From Roseomonas sp. AR75 (GTDB lineage Bacteria; Pseudomonadota; Alphaproteobacteria; Acetobacterales; Acetobacteraceae), in NCBI RefSeq assembly GCF_005222815.1, contig NZ_STGB01000003.1, positions 248,001-312,000 of the forward strand: DNA of 64,000 nucleotides, read 5' to 3'. The translations under genes and the position numbers were made by a program. Of this stretch, positions 36,108 through 45,434 are shown piece after piece; the stretch's first letter is position 1, and each line of letters begins with the position of its first letter. The notes below the pieces were generated by a model. That model saw nothing but the letters and a program-made list of their open reading frames with translations. It had not been told where the DNA came from and made no database searches.

Positions 36108-36794
36108 TTACTTCTTCTTGGCAGGCGCCGCGGCCGCTGCCGGAGCCTTGGCCGGCGCGGCCTTGCCGCCCTTGCCCTTGGCGGGCTCCGGCGCGGCGGC
36201 CGCTGCCGGCGCGGCCTCGGCCTCGACCCGCGGGGCGGCGATCGAGGCCACCATGAAGTCGCGGCCGACGATGCCCGGGCGGGCGCCGAAGGTGTCCTTG
36301 ATCGAGGACCAGCGCAGGTTGTCGCCGATCTTCGCCTCGGCCAGGTCGAGCTCGAAATGGTCGGGCACCTTGTCGGGCTCGGCCAGAACCTCGACCTCGC
36401 GGCGGACGACGTTCAGCACGCCGCCGGCCTTCAGGCCCGGGCTGGTGTCCTCGTGCAGGAACACCACGGGGACGCGGACCCGGATGCGCGCGCCGGGCGC
36501 AACCCGCTGGAAATCCACGTGCACGGGGCGGTCCGTCACCGGGTCGAACTGCACGTCGCGCATGATGGTGCGCTCCGTCGGGCCTTCCTTCACCGCCACC
36601 TCATACAGGTGGGATTGCCAGCCGCCCTTGGTCAGTTCCTTGACCACGTCGCGCGGGTCGAGGGCGATCAGCGTCGCCTCCTGCTTCGCGCCATACACAA
36701 CACCGGGGACCAGCCCCTCTCGCCGGGTCGCGCGCGCCGCCCCCTTACCGGCACGCCCGCGCGCCACGGCCTCGATCCGAACAGTCTGGACCAT
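36108..36794 (-). CDS. rplY: 50S ribosomal protein L25/general stress protein Ctc
   Basis: The protein binds 5S rRNA in the large subunit. The 228-residue long form has the N-terminal L25 domain (residues about 1-95, with RREGLVPGVVYGAK) and the C-terminal Ctc/TL5 beta domain (about 100-185). The last 40 residues are a low-complexity Ala/Lys/Pro tail ending in AKKK. The ATG at 36794 gives the typical start VQTVRIEAVARG; an in-frame upstream start at 36815 is less likely. Confidence 0.94.
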   Translation of the reverse strand: MVQTVRIEAVARGRAGKGAARATRREGLVPGVVYGAKQEATLIALDPRDVVKELTKGGWQSHLYEVAVKEGPTERTIMRDVQFDPVTDRPVHVDFQRVAPGARIRVRVPVVFLHEDTSPGLKAGGVLNVVRREVEVLAEPDKVPDHFELDLAEAKIGDNLRWSSIKDTFGARPGIVGRDFMVASIAAPRVEAEAAPAAAAAPEPAKGKGGKAAPAKAPAAAAAPAKKK

Positions 36795-36914
36795 CGCCAG
36801 GCTCCTTATGCACAAACACGGAAAGCGCCGGCCTCCAGGGGTGCCAGCGCGGGCGGTGGGTAGCGGAAGGGGCCAAGGGACGCAAGGGGCGAAGGCCTCC
36901 TGCGCCCCGGGGGG

Positions 36915-39065
36915 TCACGCCAGGTCGCGGACCTTCGGCTCCCGGTCCCAGTGCCGCTTCGTGCCCACCCGGGCGAAGGACTCGATGGGGACCACACCGT
37001 CATCCCGCTCGACATGCGCCTTGTCGAGGATCACCTGCGTGCCCCGGCAATGCGCGATGGTCTTGCAGTGGGCATAGGCGTCCATGAACCACTGGATTGC
37101 CGCGCCATCCTTCGCAAGCTTCGCCGCCTGGTCCGGCATCAGGATCGAGGCGACGGCGTCGAACAGGACGGAGGGCGAGCCGGCGAGCTGCCCATCCGCC
37201 TTCAGCATCCCGCCCTTCACCGCCAGGCCGCCCACCTTGGGCGCGACCAGGAAGGGCGTGCCGCCGGCCTCGGTGATCTCCGCCTTGAGCTTCTCGATCG
37301 CCGCGAGGTCGGAGCCTTCGGCGAACAGGATGCCGACCTTCCGGCCCTTCATTGTATGCTTGGCGTTCTTCTGGATCGACAACGCGGCGGAGGGCCTCAT
37401 CTCCACCGGCTCGCGCGCCGCCTCGGCGGCCTCCGGCAGGTCCATGGCCAGCCCCTTGGCCACGCGCGCGGCCAGGTCCTCGTCGATGTTGCGCAGCCGC
37501 GACAGCACGCGCTTGCGGATGTGCTCGATCTGAACCTTCGACAATTCGAACACCAGCGCCGAGGCGATATGCGCCTGCTCACTCGCGGTTTGCGACCGGT
37601 AGAACAGCCGCGCCTGGCTGTAGTGGTCGGCGAAGAGTTCCGCGCGCACCCGCAGCTTCTCCCCGCCGTCGTTGCGCTCGTCATTGGCACGGAAGGAGGT
37701 GAAGCCGGTGGCAGGGCATTCGCGCGGCCCGCCGGGCTCGCCCGCCTGGGCCAGGCTGTTCGGCTCGTAGTTGGCGCGGCCGGTCGGCACCAGGGTCTGC
37801 ATCATCCCGTCGCGCTGGAAATTGTGGAACGGACATTTCGGCGCGTTCACCGGGATCTGGTGGAAATTCGTCGTGCCGAGCCGTGACTTCTGGGTATCGA
37901 GGTAGGAGAACAGGCGCCCCTGCAGCAGCGGGTCGTTGGTGAAGTCGATGCCGGGGACGACGTTGCTCGGCAGGAAGGCGACCTGCTCGGTCTCGGCGAA
38001 GAAGTTGTCCACGTTGCGGTTCAGCGTCATGCGGCCGACGACCTGCACCGGGATCTCCTCCTCCGGCACCAGCTTCGTCGCGTCCAGCACGTCATAGGGC
38101 TGCTTCGCCGCCCAGGCCTCGTCGAACACCTGGATGCCGAGTTCCCATTGCGGGAAATCGCCGGCAGCGATCGCCTCGAAAAGGTCGCGGCGATGGAAGT
38201 CGGGATCGGCGCCGGCGATCTTCACCGCCTCGTCCCAGGTGGTGGATTCCAGCCCGAGCACGGGCTTCCAGTGGAACTTGACGAACCGCCCCTCCCCCTT
38301 CGCATTCACGAAGCGGAAGCTGTGCACGCCGAAGCCTTCGATCATGCGGTAGGAACGGGGGATCGCGCGGTCCGACATCGCCCACATGATCATGTGCAGC
38401 GATTCCGGCATCAGTCCGATAAAGTCCCAGAAGGTGTCGTGCGCCGACGCAGCCTGCGGATAGCCGCGGTCCGCCTCCATCTTCACGCTGTGCACCAGGT
38501 CGGGGAACTTGATGGCGTCCTGGATGAAGAAGACGGGGATGTTGTTGCCGACCAGGTCCCAGTTGCCGCTCTCGGTGTAGAGCTTCACGGCGAAGCCGCG
38601 CACGTCCCGCGGCGTGTCCACCGAACCCGCACCGCCGGCCACGGTGGAGAAGCGCACGAAGACGGGGCAGGTCGCGCCGGCCTTCTGGAAGATGGAGGCG
38701 GTGGTCAGCTCCGGGATCGCCTTCATGCATTCGAACACGCCATGCGCGCCGGTGCCGCGGGCATGGACGATGCGCTCGGGGATGCGCTCATGGTCGAAGT
38801 GGAAGATCTTCTCGCGGAGGACGAAGTCCTCCAGCAGCGTCGGGCCGCGTGCGCCGGCGCGCAGCGAGTTCTGGTTGTCGGCGATGCGATGGCCGAAATT
38901 GTCGGTCAGATGCGCCGTGCCGTCGCCATGCTTCCCCTTGGCGGGCACCTGCTGATGCGTCTCTCCGCCCTTGCCGAATCCGGTCCCGAATTCCCGCTGT
39001 CCGGCGCCCGGCGCATGGTGCCCGAGCGCGTTGTCGAGGCTGGGCGATGCGGCGTCGTTCGGCAT
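36915..39065 (-). CDS. katE: Large-subunit (clade II) catalase with DJ-1/PfpI-like C-terminal domain
   Basis: This 716-residue haem enzyme splits hydrogen peroxide into water and oxygen. The catalytic His101 is in [10 protein letters not shown], the Asn in [10 protein letters not shown], and the haem-ligand Tyr in RLFSYLDTQ. Residues about 570-700 form the flavodoxin-like domain ([11 protein letters not shown] and following) found only in large catalases such as E. coli HPII. The first 70 residues are the hydrophilic N-terminal arm of this clade. The ATG at 39065 is preferred over an upstream frame extension with atypical composition. It is transcribed alone, with gaps of 120 bases or more on both sides. 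Confidence 0.95.
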   Translation of the reverse strand: MPNDAASPSLDNALGHHAPGAGQREFGTGFGKGGETHQQVPAKGKHGDGTAHLTDNFGHRIADNQNSLRAGARGPTLLEDFVLREKIFHFDHERIPERIVHARGTGAHGVFECMKAIPELTTASIFQKAGATCPVFVRFSTVAGGAGSVDTPRDVRGFAVKLYTESGNWDLVGNNIPVFFIQDAIKFPDLVHSVKMEADRGYPQAASAHDTFWDFIGLMPESLHMIMWAMSDRAIPRSYRMIEGFGVHSFRFVNAKGEGRFVKFHWKPVLGLESTTWDEAVKIAGADPDFHRRDLFEAIAAGDFPQWELGIQVFDEAWAAKQPYDVLDATKLVPEEEIPVQVVGRMTLNRNVDNFFAETEQVAFLPSNVVPGIDFTNDPLLQGRLFSYLDTQKSRLGTTNFHQIPVNAPKCPFHNFQRDGMMQTLVPTGRANYEPNSLAQAGEPGGPRECPATGFTSFRANDERNDGGEKLRVRAELFADHYSQARLFYRSQTASEQAHIASALVFELSKVQIEHIRKRVLSRLRNIDEDLAARVAKGLAMDLPEAAEAAREPVEMRPSAALSIQKNAKHTMKGRKVGILFAEGSDLAAIEKLKAEITEAGGTPFLVAPKVGGLAVKGGMLKADGQLAGSPSVLFDAVASILMPDQAAKLAKDGAAIQWFMDAYAHCKTIAHCRGTQVILDKAHVERDDGVVPIESFARVGTKRHWDREPKVRDLA

Positions 39066-39186
39066 GGGGGTCCTCCGGGGGTCGCGTGGCCCGATCGGCC
39101 AACGCCTTGTGCCATCCGCCGCAGCGCGCTGCGGACCGGCACATCCCCAGAAAGACCGAGGCCCGGATAAGTTCCGGGGCCGCGCC

Positions 39187-40164
39187 TCAGTCGGCGCTTG
39201 CACCCACCGCGCGGATCACGTCGCGCCAGCGCAGGCTCTCCTCGTTCATGAAGCGCTGGAAATCCGCACGCCCCATCTTCCGCGGGATCGATCCCGTGGC
39301 GGCCAGCCGCTCGCGGAAGGACGGGTCCTCCACGATCTCGCCGAGTTCCTTGTCGAGCCGCGCGAGGATCGGCTCCGGCACGCCGGCGGGCGTGCAGAGG
39401 CCGAACCAGCCGGTCGAGGTGATGTCCACGCCCTGCTGCTGCATCGTCGGCAGGTCCGGGAAGGCTCCGACGCGGTTCGTGCCGCTCACCGCGATCGGGC
39501 GCATCCGCCCGCTCTGCGCCATCTGCGTCACCGCGGAGATGGACTGGAACAGCATGTCGATGCGCGCTTCCATGAGGTCCGTGTTCATCTGGCCGCTGTT
39601 CGTATAGGGCAGGTGCTGCATCGGGATGCCGGTGATCACCTGGAACTGGCTGCCCGCCAGGTGCTGCGAGGAACCCGCGCCGACCGAACCGAAATTGATC
39701 GGCCGGTTCTGCGCCTTCGCCCAGGCGATGAATTCCTGCAGGGTCTGCGCCGGCACGCTCGGCGGGATCACCACGATGTTGGGCACCAGCCCGATCAGCC
39801 CGACGGCGGCGAAGTCCTTCTCCGGGTCGAAGGGCAGGCTGCGGTAGAGCCACTTGTTGGCGGCATTCGCCGCGATGGTCGCCAGGCCGACCGTGTAGCC
39901 GTCGGCCGGCGCGCGGGCGACGATCGCCATGCCGATATTGGTGCCGGCGCCGGGGCGGTTGTCCACCACGACAGGCTGGCCGAGCCGCGCGCTCAGCCGG
40001 TCCGCCACCAGCCGGGAGATGACATCGCCCGCTCCGCCGGCCGGGCCGGGGTTCACCCAGCGGATCGGCCGGTTCGGCCAATCGCCGGTCTGGGCAAGGG
40101 CGGGCCGCGTGAGAAGGGCTGCGCCGAGGCCAAGCGCCAGGCGGCGCGGCAGCGAGGATGTCAT
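39187..40164 (-). CDS. Bug/TctC family tripartite tricarboxylate transporter receptor
   Basis: This 325-residue periplasmic binding protein has a signal peptide ([17 protein letters not shown], cleavage after PALA) and the Bug blocks [30 protein letters not shown] and [14 protein letters not shown]. It reads WVNPGPAGG where most members read VVPxPPGG, so its ligand pocket may differ. The divergent gene at 40310 encodes a racemase-fold enzyme that could act on the bound carboxylate. No tctA or tctB is nearby. Confidence 0.9.
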   Translation of the reverse strand: MTSSLPRRLALGLGAALLTRPALAQTGDWPNRPIRWVNPGPAGGAGDVISRLVADRLSARLGQPVVVDNRPGAGTNIGMAIVARAPADGYTVGLATIAANAANKWLYRSLPFDPEKDFAAVGLIGLVPNIVVIPPSVPAQTLQEFIAWAKAQNRPINFGSVGAGSSQHLAGSQFQVITGIPMQHLPYTNSGQMNTDLMEARIDMLFQSISAVTQMAQSGRMRPIAVSGTNRVGAFPDLPTMQQQGVDITSTGWFGLCTPAGVPEPILARLDKELGEIVEDPSFRERLAATGSIPRKMGRADFQRFMNEESLRWRDVIRAVGASAD

Positions 40165-40309
40165 CGAATAGGTCTCCCTGACTCCCCGCAAACTGGTTCG
40201 GAGACGGCCCGGACGCAACTCCCTTCCAATATTCGTACCCGCGCGGCCCTCTTCCGCCGCGTCGCCGATATGGCAGGCTGCGCCCGCGCGATTGCCGAGG
40301 AGGGCTGCG

Positions 40310-41059
40310 ATGAGCAAGGACATGCTGGGCTGGCGGTGCAAGTTCGGGGTGATGGGACCGTCCACCAACACCATCGTGCAGCCCGATTTCGACATGATGC
40401 GCCCGGCCGGGGTGACGAACCACTACGCGCGCATCTTCACGCCGAACGCCAACGCCATCTCTAACGAGACCTTCCGGGCCGGCGCCGAGGTCATCGCCGG
40501 CAACACCCTGGACGCGGTGAAGTCGGTGCTGACCTGCGCGCCCGACCACCTGGTGATGGGCATGTCGGCGGTCACCTTCTTCGACGGGGTGAAGGGCGCC
40601 GATCGCTTCGTGAAGCAGGTGGAGGAGTTCTCCGGCCTCAAGATCAGCGTCGGCAGCCATGCCTGCACGGCGGCGCTGAACGCCTATGGCGGGGTGAAGC
40701 GCATCGCGGTGCTCTCGCCCTATTGGCCGGCGATGAACATCGAGGTCGCGCGCTATTTCACCGACATGGGCTTTTCCGTCGTGCGCGACATCGCGCTGCA
40801 GCGGCCGAGCTGGATCGGCATCGCTGAGACGACGTCGGAGGAATGCGTCGCCGCCATGAAATACCTGGATGGCGACGACGTGGACGCGATCGTGCAGGTC
40901 GGCACCAACCTCTCCATGGTGAAGCTCGCGGCGATGGCGGAGATGTGGCTCGGCAAGCCGGTGATCGCGATCAACACGGCGACCTACTGGCACGCGCTGC
41001 GCGCGCGCGGCATCCAGGACAAGGTCGAGGGCTGCGGCAAGCTGCTGGAGCGGTTCTGA
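40310..41059 (+). CDS. Asp/Glu racemase superfamily protein (maleate isomerase/arylmalonate decarboxylase-like)
   Basis: The 249-residue protein has the two-lobed fold pattern of the maleate cis-trans isomerase and arylmalonate decarboxylase branch: GPSTNTIVQPDF near the start, MGMSAVTFFDG (about 83-93) and VQVGTNLSMVKLAA (about 196-208). Those last two places normally hold the catalytic cysteines or the oxyanion residues, yet neither has a Cys, although Cys76 and Cys119 occur elsewhere. The end KPVIAINTATYWHALRARG is typical of the group. So the reaction is uncertain and may not be racemisation. The divergent Bug gene suggests a carboxylate substrate. Confidence 0.75.
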   Translation: MSKDMLGWRCKFGVMGPSTNTIVQPDFDMMRPAGVTNHYARIFTPNANAISNETFRAGAEVIAGNTLDAVKSVLTCAPDHLVMGMSAVTFFDGVKGADRFVKQVEEFSGLKISVGSHACTAALNAYGGVKRIAVLSPYWPAMNIEVARYFTDMGFSVVRDIALQRPSWIGIAETTSEECVAAMKYLDGDDVDAIVQVGTNLSMVKLAAMAEMWLGKPVIAINTATYWHALRARGIQDKVEGCGKLLERF

Positions 41060-41081
41060 CCCCGTTGCGCAGGGGGCGTGG

Positions 41082-42023
41082 CTATCCAAGCCCGCCCCAT
41101 GCGCCCAGCACGCGCCGCGCCTCCGCCGCATCCGCGGCGATCGCGGCCTTCAGCGCATCGAGCCCGTCGAAGGTCGCGTCGGGCCGCAGGAAGCTGTGCA
41201 GGCGCACGCGGATTTCCTGCCCGTAGAGGTCGCCCGACCAGTCGAACAGATGCGCCTCCAGCCGCGTGACCGGATCGCCGCCCAGCGTGGGGCGGCGGCC
41301 GACATTGGCGACGCCCGGCACCACGGCCCCGTCCGCCAGCGCCACCGTCACCGCATAGACGCCGCGGGCGGGTTCCAGGTGGCGGCCGAGCAGGATGTTG
41401 GCCGTCGGCCAGCCGAGCTCGCGCCCCAGCCGGTCACCGCGGAAGACCTCGCCGCGCAGCTCCCAGTCGCGGCCGAGTTCGCGCGCGGCGCGCTCGGGAT
41501 AGCCGTCCTGCAGCAGGCGGCGGATGCGCGAGGAGGAGATCGGCCCGGCCTCGTCCGCGACGGCCGGCACCACCGTCAGGCCGATGCCGCGCGCCTCCGC
41601 CTCGCGCGTCAGGAAGGCGATGTCGCCGCCGCGGCGATGGCCGAAGGCGAAGTCGTGGCCGCAGACCAGGTGCTTCGCGCCGACGCCCTCCGCCAGCACC
41701 TGCTCCACGAAGGCCTCGGCCGGCATGGCGGCAAGGGCGGCGTCGAAGCGCAGCGCATACACCACCGCAACGCCGAGCACGCCCAGCGCCTCGGCCTTGG
41801 CCGGCAGCAAGGTCAGGCGGAAGGGCGGGTCCTCCGGGCGGAAGTGCTCGCGGGGATGCGGCTCGAAGGTGAGCACCGCAAGCGGCAGGTCGGGCCGCGC
41901 GCCATGCGCGGCGCGGATCACCGCGGCATGGCCGAGATGCACGCCATCGAAATTGCCGAGCGCCACCGTAGCGCCGCGCAGGTCAGCCGGAACTGCGCAC
42001 CAGTCCTCGACGACTGCCGGCAT
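41082..42023 (-). CDS. ribF: Bifunctional riboflavin kinase/FAD synthetase
   Basis: RibF converts riboflavin to FMN and then FAD. The N-terminal FAD synthetase domain shows ALGNFDGVHLGHAAVI and GHDFAFGHRRGG, and SSSRIR near residue 163. The C-terminal flavokinase domain shows GDRLGRELGWPTANI and GVANVGRRPTLGG. The length (313 residues) is normal. I prefer the ATG at 42023, five bases after the upstream gene's stop, over the GTG-side extension to 42053. Confidence 0.95.
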   Translation of the reverse strand: MPAVVEDWCAVPADLRGATVALGNFDGVHLGHAAVIRAAHGARPDLPLAVLTFEPHPREHFRPEDPPFRLTLLPAKAEALGVLGVAVVYALRFDAALAAMPAEAFVEQVLAEGVGAKHLVCGHDFAFGHRRGGDIAFLTREAEARGIGLTVVPAVADEAGPISSSRIRRLLQDGYPERAARELGRDWELRGEVFRGDRLGRELGWPTANILLGRHLEPARGVYAVTVALADGAVVPGVANVGRRPTLGGDPVTRLEAHLFDWSGDLYGQEIRVRLHSFLRPDATFDGLDALKAAIAADAAEARRVLGAWGGLG

Positions 42024-42028
42024 CGCCG

Positions 42029-42652
42029 TCACATCTGCTCCGGCCGCAGCCACACCTGCGTGCCAGGCGGTGGCGCGAAGGCGTCCAGCGCGTCCAGCGC
42101 CGCGCCCGGCGTCGCCGCATGCATCGCGAGCGGCCGGTGCTGCGGCCGCACGAAGCCCTCTGTCGCCATGTGGTCCAGCGCGGCCATGAACGGGCCCCAG
42201 TAGCCCTCGACATCCAGGAACACGACGCCCTTGTCCTGGATGCCGAGCTGCGACCAGGTCAGCGCCTCCACCGCCTCCTCCAGCGTGCCGTAGCCACCGG
42301 GGAGCACGACGAAGCCGTCCGAGAGCTCGGCCATCTTCGCCTTGCGCTCATGCATCGTGTCCACGATGTGCATCTCGACGCCGCCGCCATGGCCGACCTC
42401 GCGCTTCAGCAGCCCATAGGGGATCACGCCGATCACCTCCGCGCCGGCCTGCAGCGCGGCGTCCGCGGCGATGCCCATCAGCCCGACCGCGCCGCCGCCA
42501 TAGACCAGGCCAAGCCCGCGCGCCGCAACCTCCCGCCCCAGCGCGCGTGCGGCCTCGGCATAGGCCGGCCGGCTGCCCACGGTGGAGCCGCAGAACACGC
42601 AGACGCGCTTCAGCTTGCGCGGTCCGGCCCTACCCTCATCGGATGCGGTCAC
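42029..42652 (-). CDS. LOG family protein (TIGR00730), probable nucleotide phosphoribohydrolase
   Basis: The 207-residue protein belongs to the LOG family, whose members cleave cytokinin riboside 5'-monophosphates or other nucleoside monophosphates to a base and ribose 5-phosphate. The family motif PGGYGTLEE is present with the flanking MHERKAKMAELSDGFVVLP. The N-terminus (RVCVFCGSTVGSRPAYAEAA) is also typical. Its start overlaps the stop of the MaoC gene by four bases, and ribF follows, so the three form one transcription unit. Confidence 0.92.
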   Translation of the reverse strand: MTASDEGRAGPRKLKRVCVFCGSTVGSRPAYAEAARALGREVAARGLGLVYGGGAVGLMGIAADAALQAGAEVIGVIPYGLLKREVGHGGGVEMHIVDTMHERKAKMAELSDGFVVLPGGYGTLEEAVEALTWSQLGIQDKGVVFLDVEGYWGPFMAALDHMATEGFVRPQHRPLAMHAATPGAALDALDAFAPPPGTQVWLRPEQM

Positions 42653-43098
42653 TCCGCCGCTTCCTTCACGCGATGGCCCGCGCGGGACGGCACCGTCACC
42701 AGCGCCTCGCCCTCCAGCACAGGCTCGCCGCGCACGGCGCAGACGGTGCGCAGCGAGACGCGGTGCTTCTCCGGGCTCAGCGCGGTGATCTCGACCGTCG
42801 CCGTCACCGTGTCGCCGATCCGCACGGGGCGGCGGAACTTCAGGTTCTGCGAGAGATAGATCGTGCCGGGACCCGGAAGCTGCGTGCCCATCACCTTGGT
42901 GATCAGGCCCGCGGCCAGCATGCCATGCGCGATGCGCTCGCCGAAGATCGTGCCCTTGGCGTATTCCTCGTTCAGGTGCATCGGGTTGGTGTCGCCGGTA
43001 ACGGCAGCGAACAGCACGATGTCGGCCTCGGTGATGGTCTTGCCGAAGCTCGCTTTCTGGCCGACGGCCAGGTCCTCGTAGAACACGCCTTCACTCAT
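42649..43098 (-). CDS. MaoC family dehydratase
   Basis: This 149-residue single hot-dog protein resembles (R)-specific enoyl-CoA hydratases. The hydratase-2 catalytic Asp and His lie in TGDTNPMHLNEEYA, and GTIFGERIAHGMLAAG follows as usual. It probably hydrates 2-enoyl-CoA to (R)-3-hydroxyacyl-CoA. It is the first gene of the maoC-LOG-ribF run; the frame extends 30 bases upstream, but the ATG at 43098 gives the normal N-terminus. Confidence 0.88.
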   Translation of the reverse strand: MSEGVFYEDLAVGQKASFGKTITEADIVLFAAVTGDTNPMHLNEEYAKGTIFGERIAHGMLAAGLITKVMGTQLPGPGTIYLSQNLKFRRPVRIGDTVTATVEITALSPEKHRVSLRTVCAVRGEPVLEGEALVTVPSRAGHRVKEAAE

Positions 43099-43224
43099 GG
43101 ATCTCGCGGCTCCGCTGCAGCGCAACACGCTTGGTTAGCCCTGGGGTTGCGGCCGGGCAAGGGGCGGGGTTTACGGCGCCGCGACGGCTTGCCAGAAGCC
43201 CCGCTTTCCCTGCCGGACACCCCC

Positions 43225-44352
43225 ATGCCCAAGACCGAGATCGGCTCCTCCGACCGCCTGCTGGCCGAGTTGCGCGGCTGGGTGGAGGCGGAGACGCCCA
43301 CCACCGATGCCGGCGCGGTGAACCGCCTGCTGGACCGTTGCCAGGCCGAGCTTGCCGCCGCGGGCGGCGCCATCGAGCGCCTGCCAGGCCGCGACGGCTT
43401 CGGCGACACCTTGGTCTGCCGCACGCCGGGCGAGGGTGCGCCTGTGGTCGTGGCCGGCCATCTCGACACGGTCTGGGACCACGACACGCTCGCCACCTCC
43501 ATGCCCTGGCGGGTTGAGGGCGCGAAGGCGCATGGCCCGGGGATCTACGACATGAAGGCCGGCAGCTTCATGGCCTTCCACAGCGTGCGCGAGATCCTGC
43601 GCCAGAAGACGTCCACCCGTCGCCCCATCATCCTGATGCTGACGCCGGACGAGGAAGTCGGCAGCCCGACCAGCCGCGCGCCGATTGAGCAGGCCGCGAA
43701 GGGCGCGCGCGCCGTGCTGATCCCCGAACCCGCCGGCGCCAACGGTTCGGCGGTGACGGCACGCAAGGGCGTCGGCCGCTTCATGGTGCGTGTGCGCGGC
43801 GTCTCCGCCCATTTCGGCGGCAACTGGAGCGACGGCCGCAGCGCCATCGTCGCGCTGGCCGAGGTGATCCTGAAGGTCCACGCCATGACGGACCTCGCCG
43901 CGGGCGTCACCACCAATGTCGCGCCCATCGGCGGCGGCACGCGCCCCAACGTGATCTCGCCCGAGGCGTGGTGCGAGGTGGACCTGCGCGTGCCGACCAT
44001 CCCGCTCGGCGAGAAGATGGAAGCGGCGATCCATGCGCTGGCCTATGAGCGCGACGGCGTCGCCGTGACGGTCACCGGCGGCATGAACCGCCCGCCCTTC
44101 GCCGAGACGCCGGAGATCCTGGCGCTCTACGACCAGGCCAAGGCGCTGGCCGCGAAGCACGGCTACGAACTGCCGGTGCAGCATCGCGGCGGGGGCTCGG
44201 ACGGCAACTTCACGGCCGCGATGGGCGTGCCGACTCTCGACGGGCTGGGCTGCCCTGGCGCCGGCGCGCATGCGCCGCATGAGCACATCCTGTGGGAACA
44301 GCTCGCGCCGCGCTGCGCGACGCTCTGCGCGCTGCTGGAGGAGATCGGCTGA
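43225..44352 (+). CDS. M20 family metallopeptidase (glutamate carboxypeptidase-like)
   Basis: The 375-residue zinc peptidase has the two-metal set of family M20: His and Asp in [11 protein letters not shown], the bridging Asp in [10 protein letters not shown], the catalytic Glu pair in TPDEEVGSP, and a dimerisation domain with [15 protein letters not shown]. It resembles carboxypeptidase G2 enzymes, which release C-terminal glutamate, but no signal peptide is visible. The UPF0060 gene appears to start within its last codons. Confidence 0.88.
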   Translation: MPKTEIGSSDRLLAELRGWVEAETPTTDAGAVNRLLDRCQAELAAAGGAIERLPGRDGFGDTLVCRTPGEGAPVVVAGHLDTVWDHDTLATSMPWRVEGAKAHGPGIYDMKAGSFMAFHSVREILRQKTSTRRPIILMLTPDEEVGSPTSRAPIEQAAKGARAVLIPEPAGANGSAVTARKGVGRFMVRVRGVSAHFGGNWSDGRSAIVALAEVILKVHAMTDLAAGVTTNVAPIGGGTRPNVISPEAWCEVDLRVPTIPLGEKMEAAIHALAYERDGVAVTVTGGMNRPPFAETPEILALYDQAKALAAKHGYELPVQHRGGGSDGNFTAAMGVPTLDGLGCPGAGAHAPHEHILWEQLAPRCATLCALLEEIG

Positions 44353-44672
44353 CCGCTGCGCTGTATCTTCTCGCCGCCTTCGCGGAGATCGCCGGCTGCT
44401 TCGCCTTCTGGGCGGTGCTGCGGCTGGGGCGGTCGGCCTGGTGGCTGCTGCCCGGCGTGGTCTCGCTCATCCTCTTCGCATGGGCATTGACGCGCGTGGA
44501 TACGCCCTTCGCCGGCCGCGCCTTCGCCGCCTATGGCGGCGTCTACATCGCGGCGTCACTGGCCTGGATGTGGCTGGCGGAAGGCGCGCGTCCGGATCGC
44601 TGGGACCTGGTCGGCGCTGCGCTCTGCCTCGGCGGCGCCGCGGTGATCCTGTTCGCGCCGCGCGGCGCCTGA
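44349..44672 (+). CDS. UPF0060 (YnfA) family small membrane protein
   Basis: The protein has four hydrophobic helices and the family pattern: [49 protein letters not shown] and VILFAPRGA. The family length of about 107 residues is met if translation begins at CTG 44349, which lies five bases after GGAGGAG and overlaps the preceding stop codon. The nearest in-frame ATG, at 44292, would add 19 atypical residues and overlap the peptidase by 61 bases. A CTG start is rare, so this is an inference. YnfA-like proteins are sometimes grouped with small multidrug resistance transporters. Confidence 0.85.
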   Translation: MTAALYLLAAFAEIAGCFAFWAVLRLGRSAWWLLPGVVSLILFAWALTRVDTPFAGRAFAAYGGVYIAASLAWMWLAEGARPDRWDLVGAALCLGGAAVILFAPRGA

Positions 44673-44734
44673 GGGCTTGCCTTGCCGGCGTGACCTGTGG
44701 TTGCAGCGTGGCCGGACAGCAAGGGAGGATCGCG

Positions 44735-45421
44735 ATGCAGGCGCTGATCGTCGGGGCGGGCGAAGGCTTCTCGGCCTCCTTCGCGCGTCGCCTTTCCCGC
44801 GCGGGCCATGCCGTCGCGCTGGCCGCGCGCAACGTGCAGAAGCTCGCCCCGCTGGCCGCCGGGATCGGCGCCACCACCCATGCCTGCGATGCGTCCGATC
44901 CCGCGCAAGTGGCAGCGCTGTTCGCGACGCCGCAGGCCGCGGGCGCCGATATCGTGCTCTACAACGCCTCCTTCCGCGTGCGCGGGCCGGTGACGGAGCT
45001 GGACCCGACGGGCGTCCGTCGCACGCTGGAGGTCTGCGCCTTCGGCGCCTTCCTCGTCGCGCAGCAGGCGGCGAAGCACATGCTGGCGCGGCCGATGACG
45101 CCGCGCGGCCGCGGCACGATCCTGCTCACCGGCGCCTCCGCCAGCGTGAAGGGTTATCCGCGCTCCGCGCCTTTCGCGATGGGCAAGTTCGCGCTGCGGG
45201 GCCTGGGCCAGGCGCTGGCGCGGGAGCTTCACCCGCAGGGCATCCATGTCGTCCACATCGTTGTGGATGGCGGCATCCGCAGCGCGCGCCGCCCCGACCC
45301 CGGCGAGGAGACGCTGCTCGACCCCGACGCGATCGCCGAGGCCGCCTTCGCCGCGGTGGAGCAGCCGCGCAGCGCCTGGTCGCAGGAGATCGAGATGCGG
45401 CCCTGGGTCGAGACCTTCTGA
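44735..45421 (+). CDS. SDR family NAD(P)-binding protein with altered active site
   Basis: This 228-residue protein has the short-chain dehydrogenase fold, with a good AAGGGAGG ribosome site. The dinucleotide motif is IVGAGEGFSASFA rather than the usual TGxxxGIG. The catalytic Ser is in LLTGASASVKG (about 133-140), but the YxxxK motif reads Phe147-Ala-Met-Gly-Lys151. Phe in place of Tyr is seen in one group of SDR proteins of this size; whether they catalyse oxidoreduction is unclear. Tyr141 lies close by and might substitute. The TTC38-like gene follows by 13 bases. Confidence 0.8.
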   Translation: MQALIVGAGEGFSASFARRLSRAGHAVALAARNVQKLAPLAAGIGATTHACDASDPAQVAALFATPQAAGADIVLYNASFRVRGPVTELDPTGVRRTLEVCAFGAFLVAQQAAKHMLARPMTPRGRGTILLTGASASVKGYPRSAPFAMGKFALRGLGQALARELHPQGIHVVHIVVDGGIRSARRPDPGEETLLDPDAIAEAAFAAVEQPRSAWSQEIEMRPWVETF

Positions 45422-45434
45422 GGAGTTGCGGATC

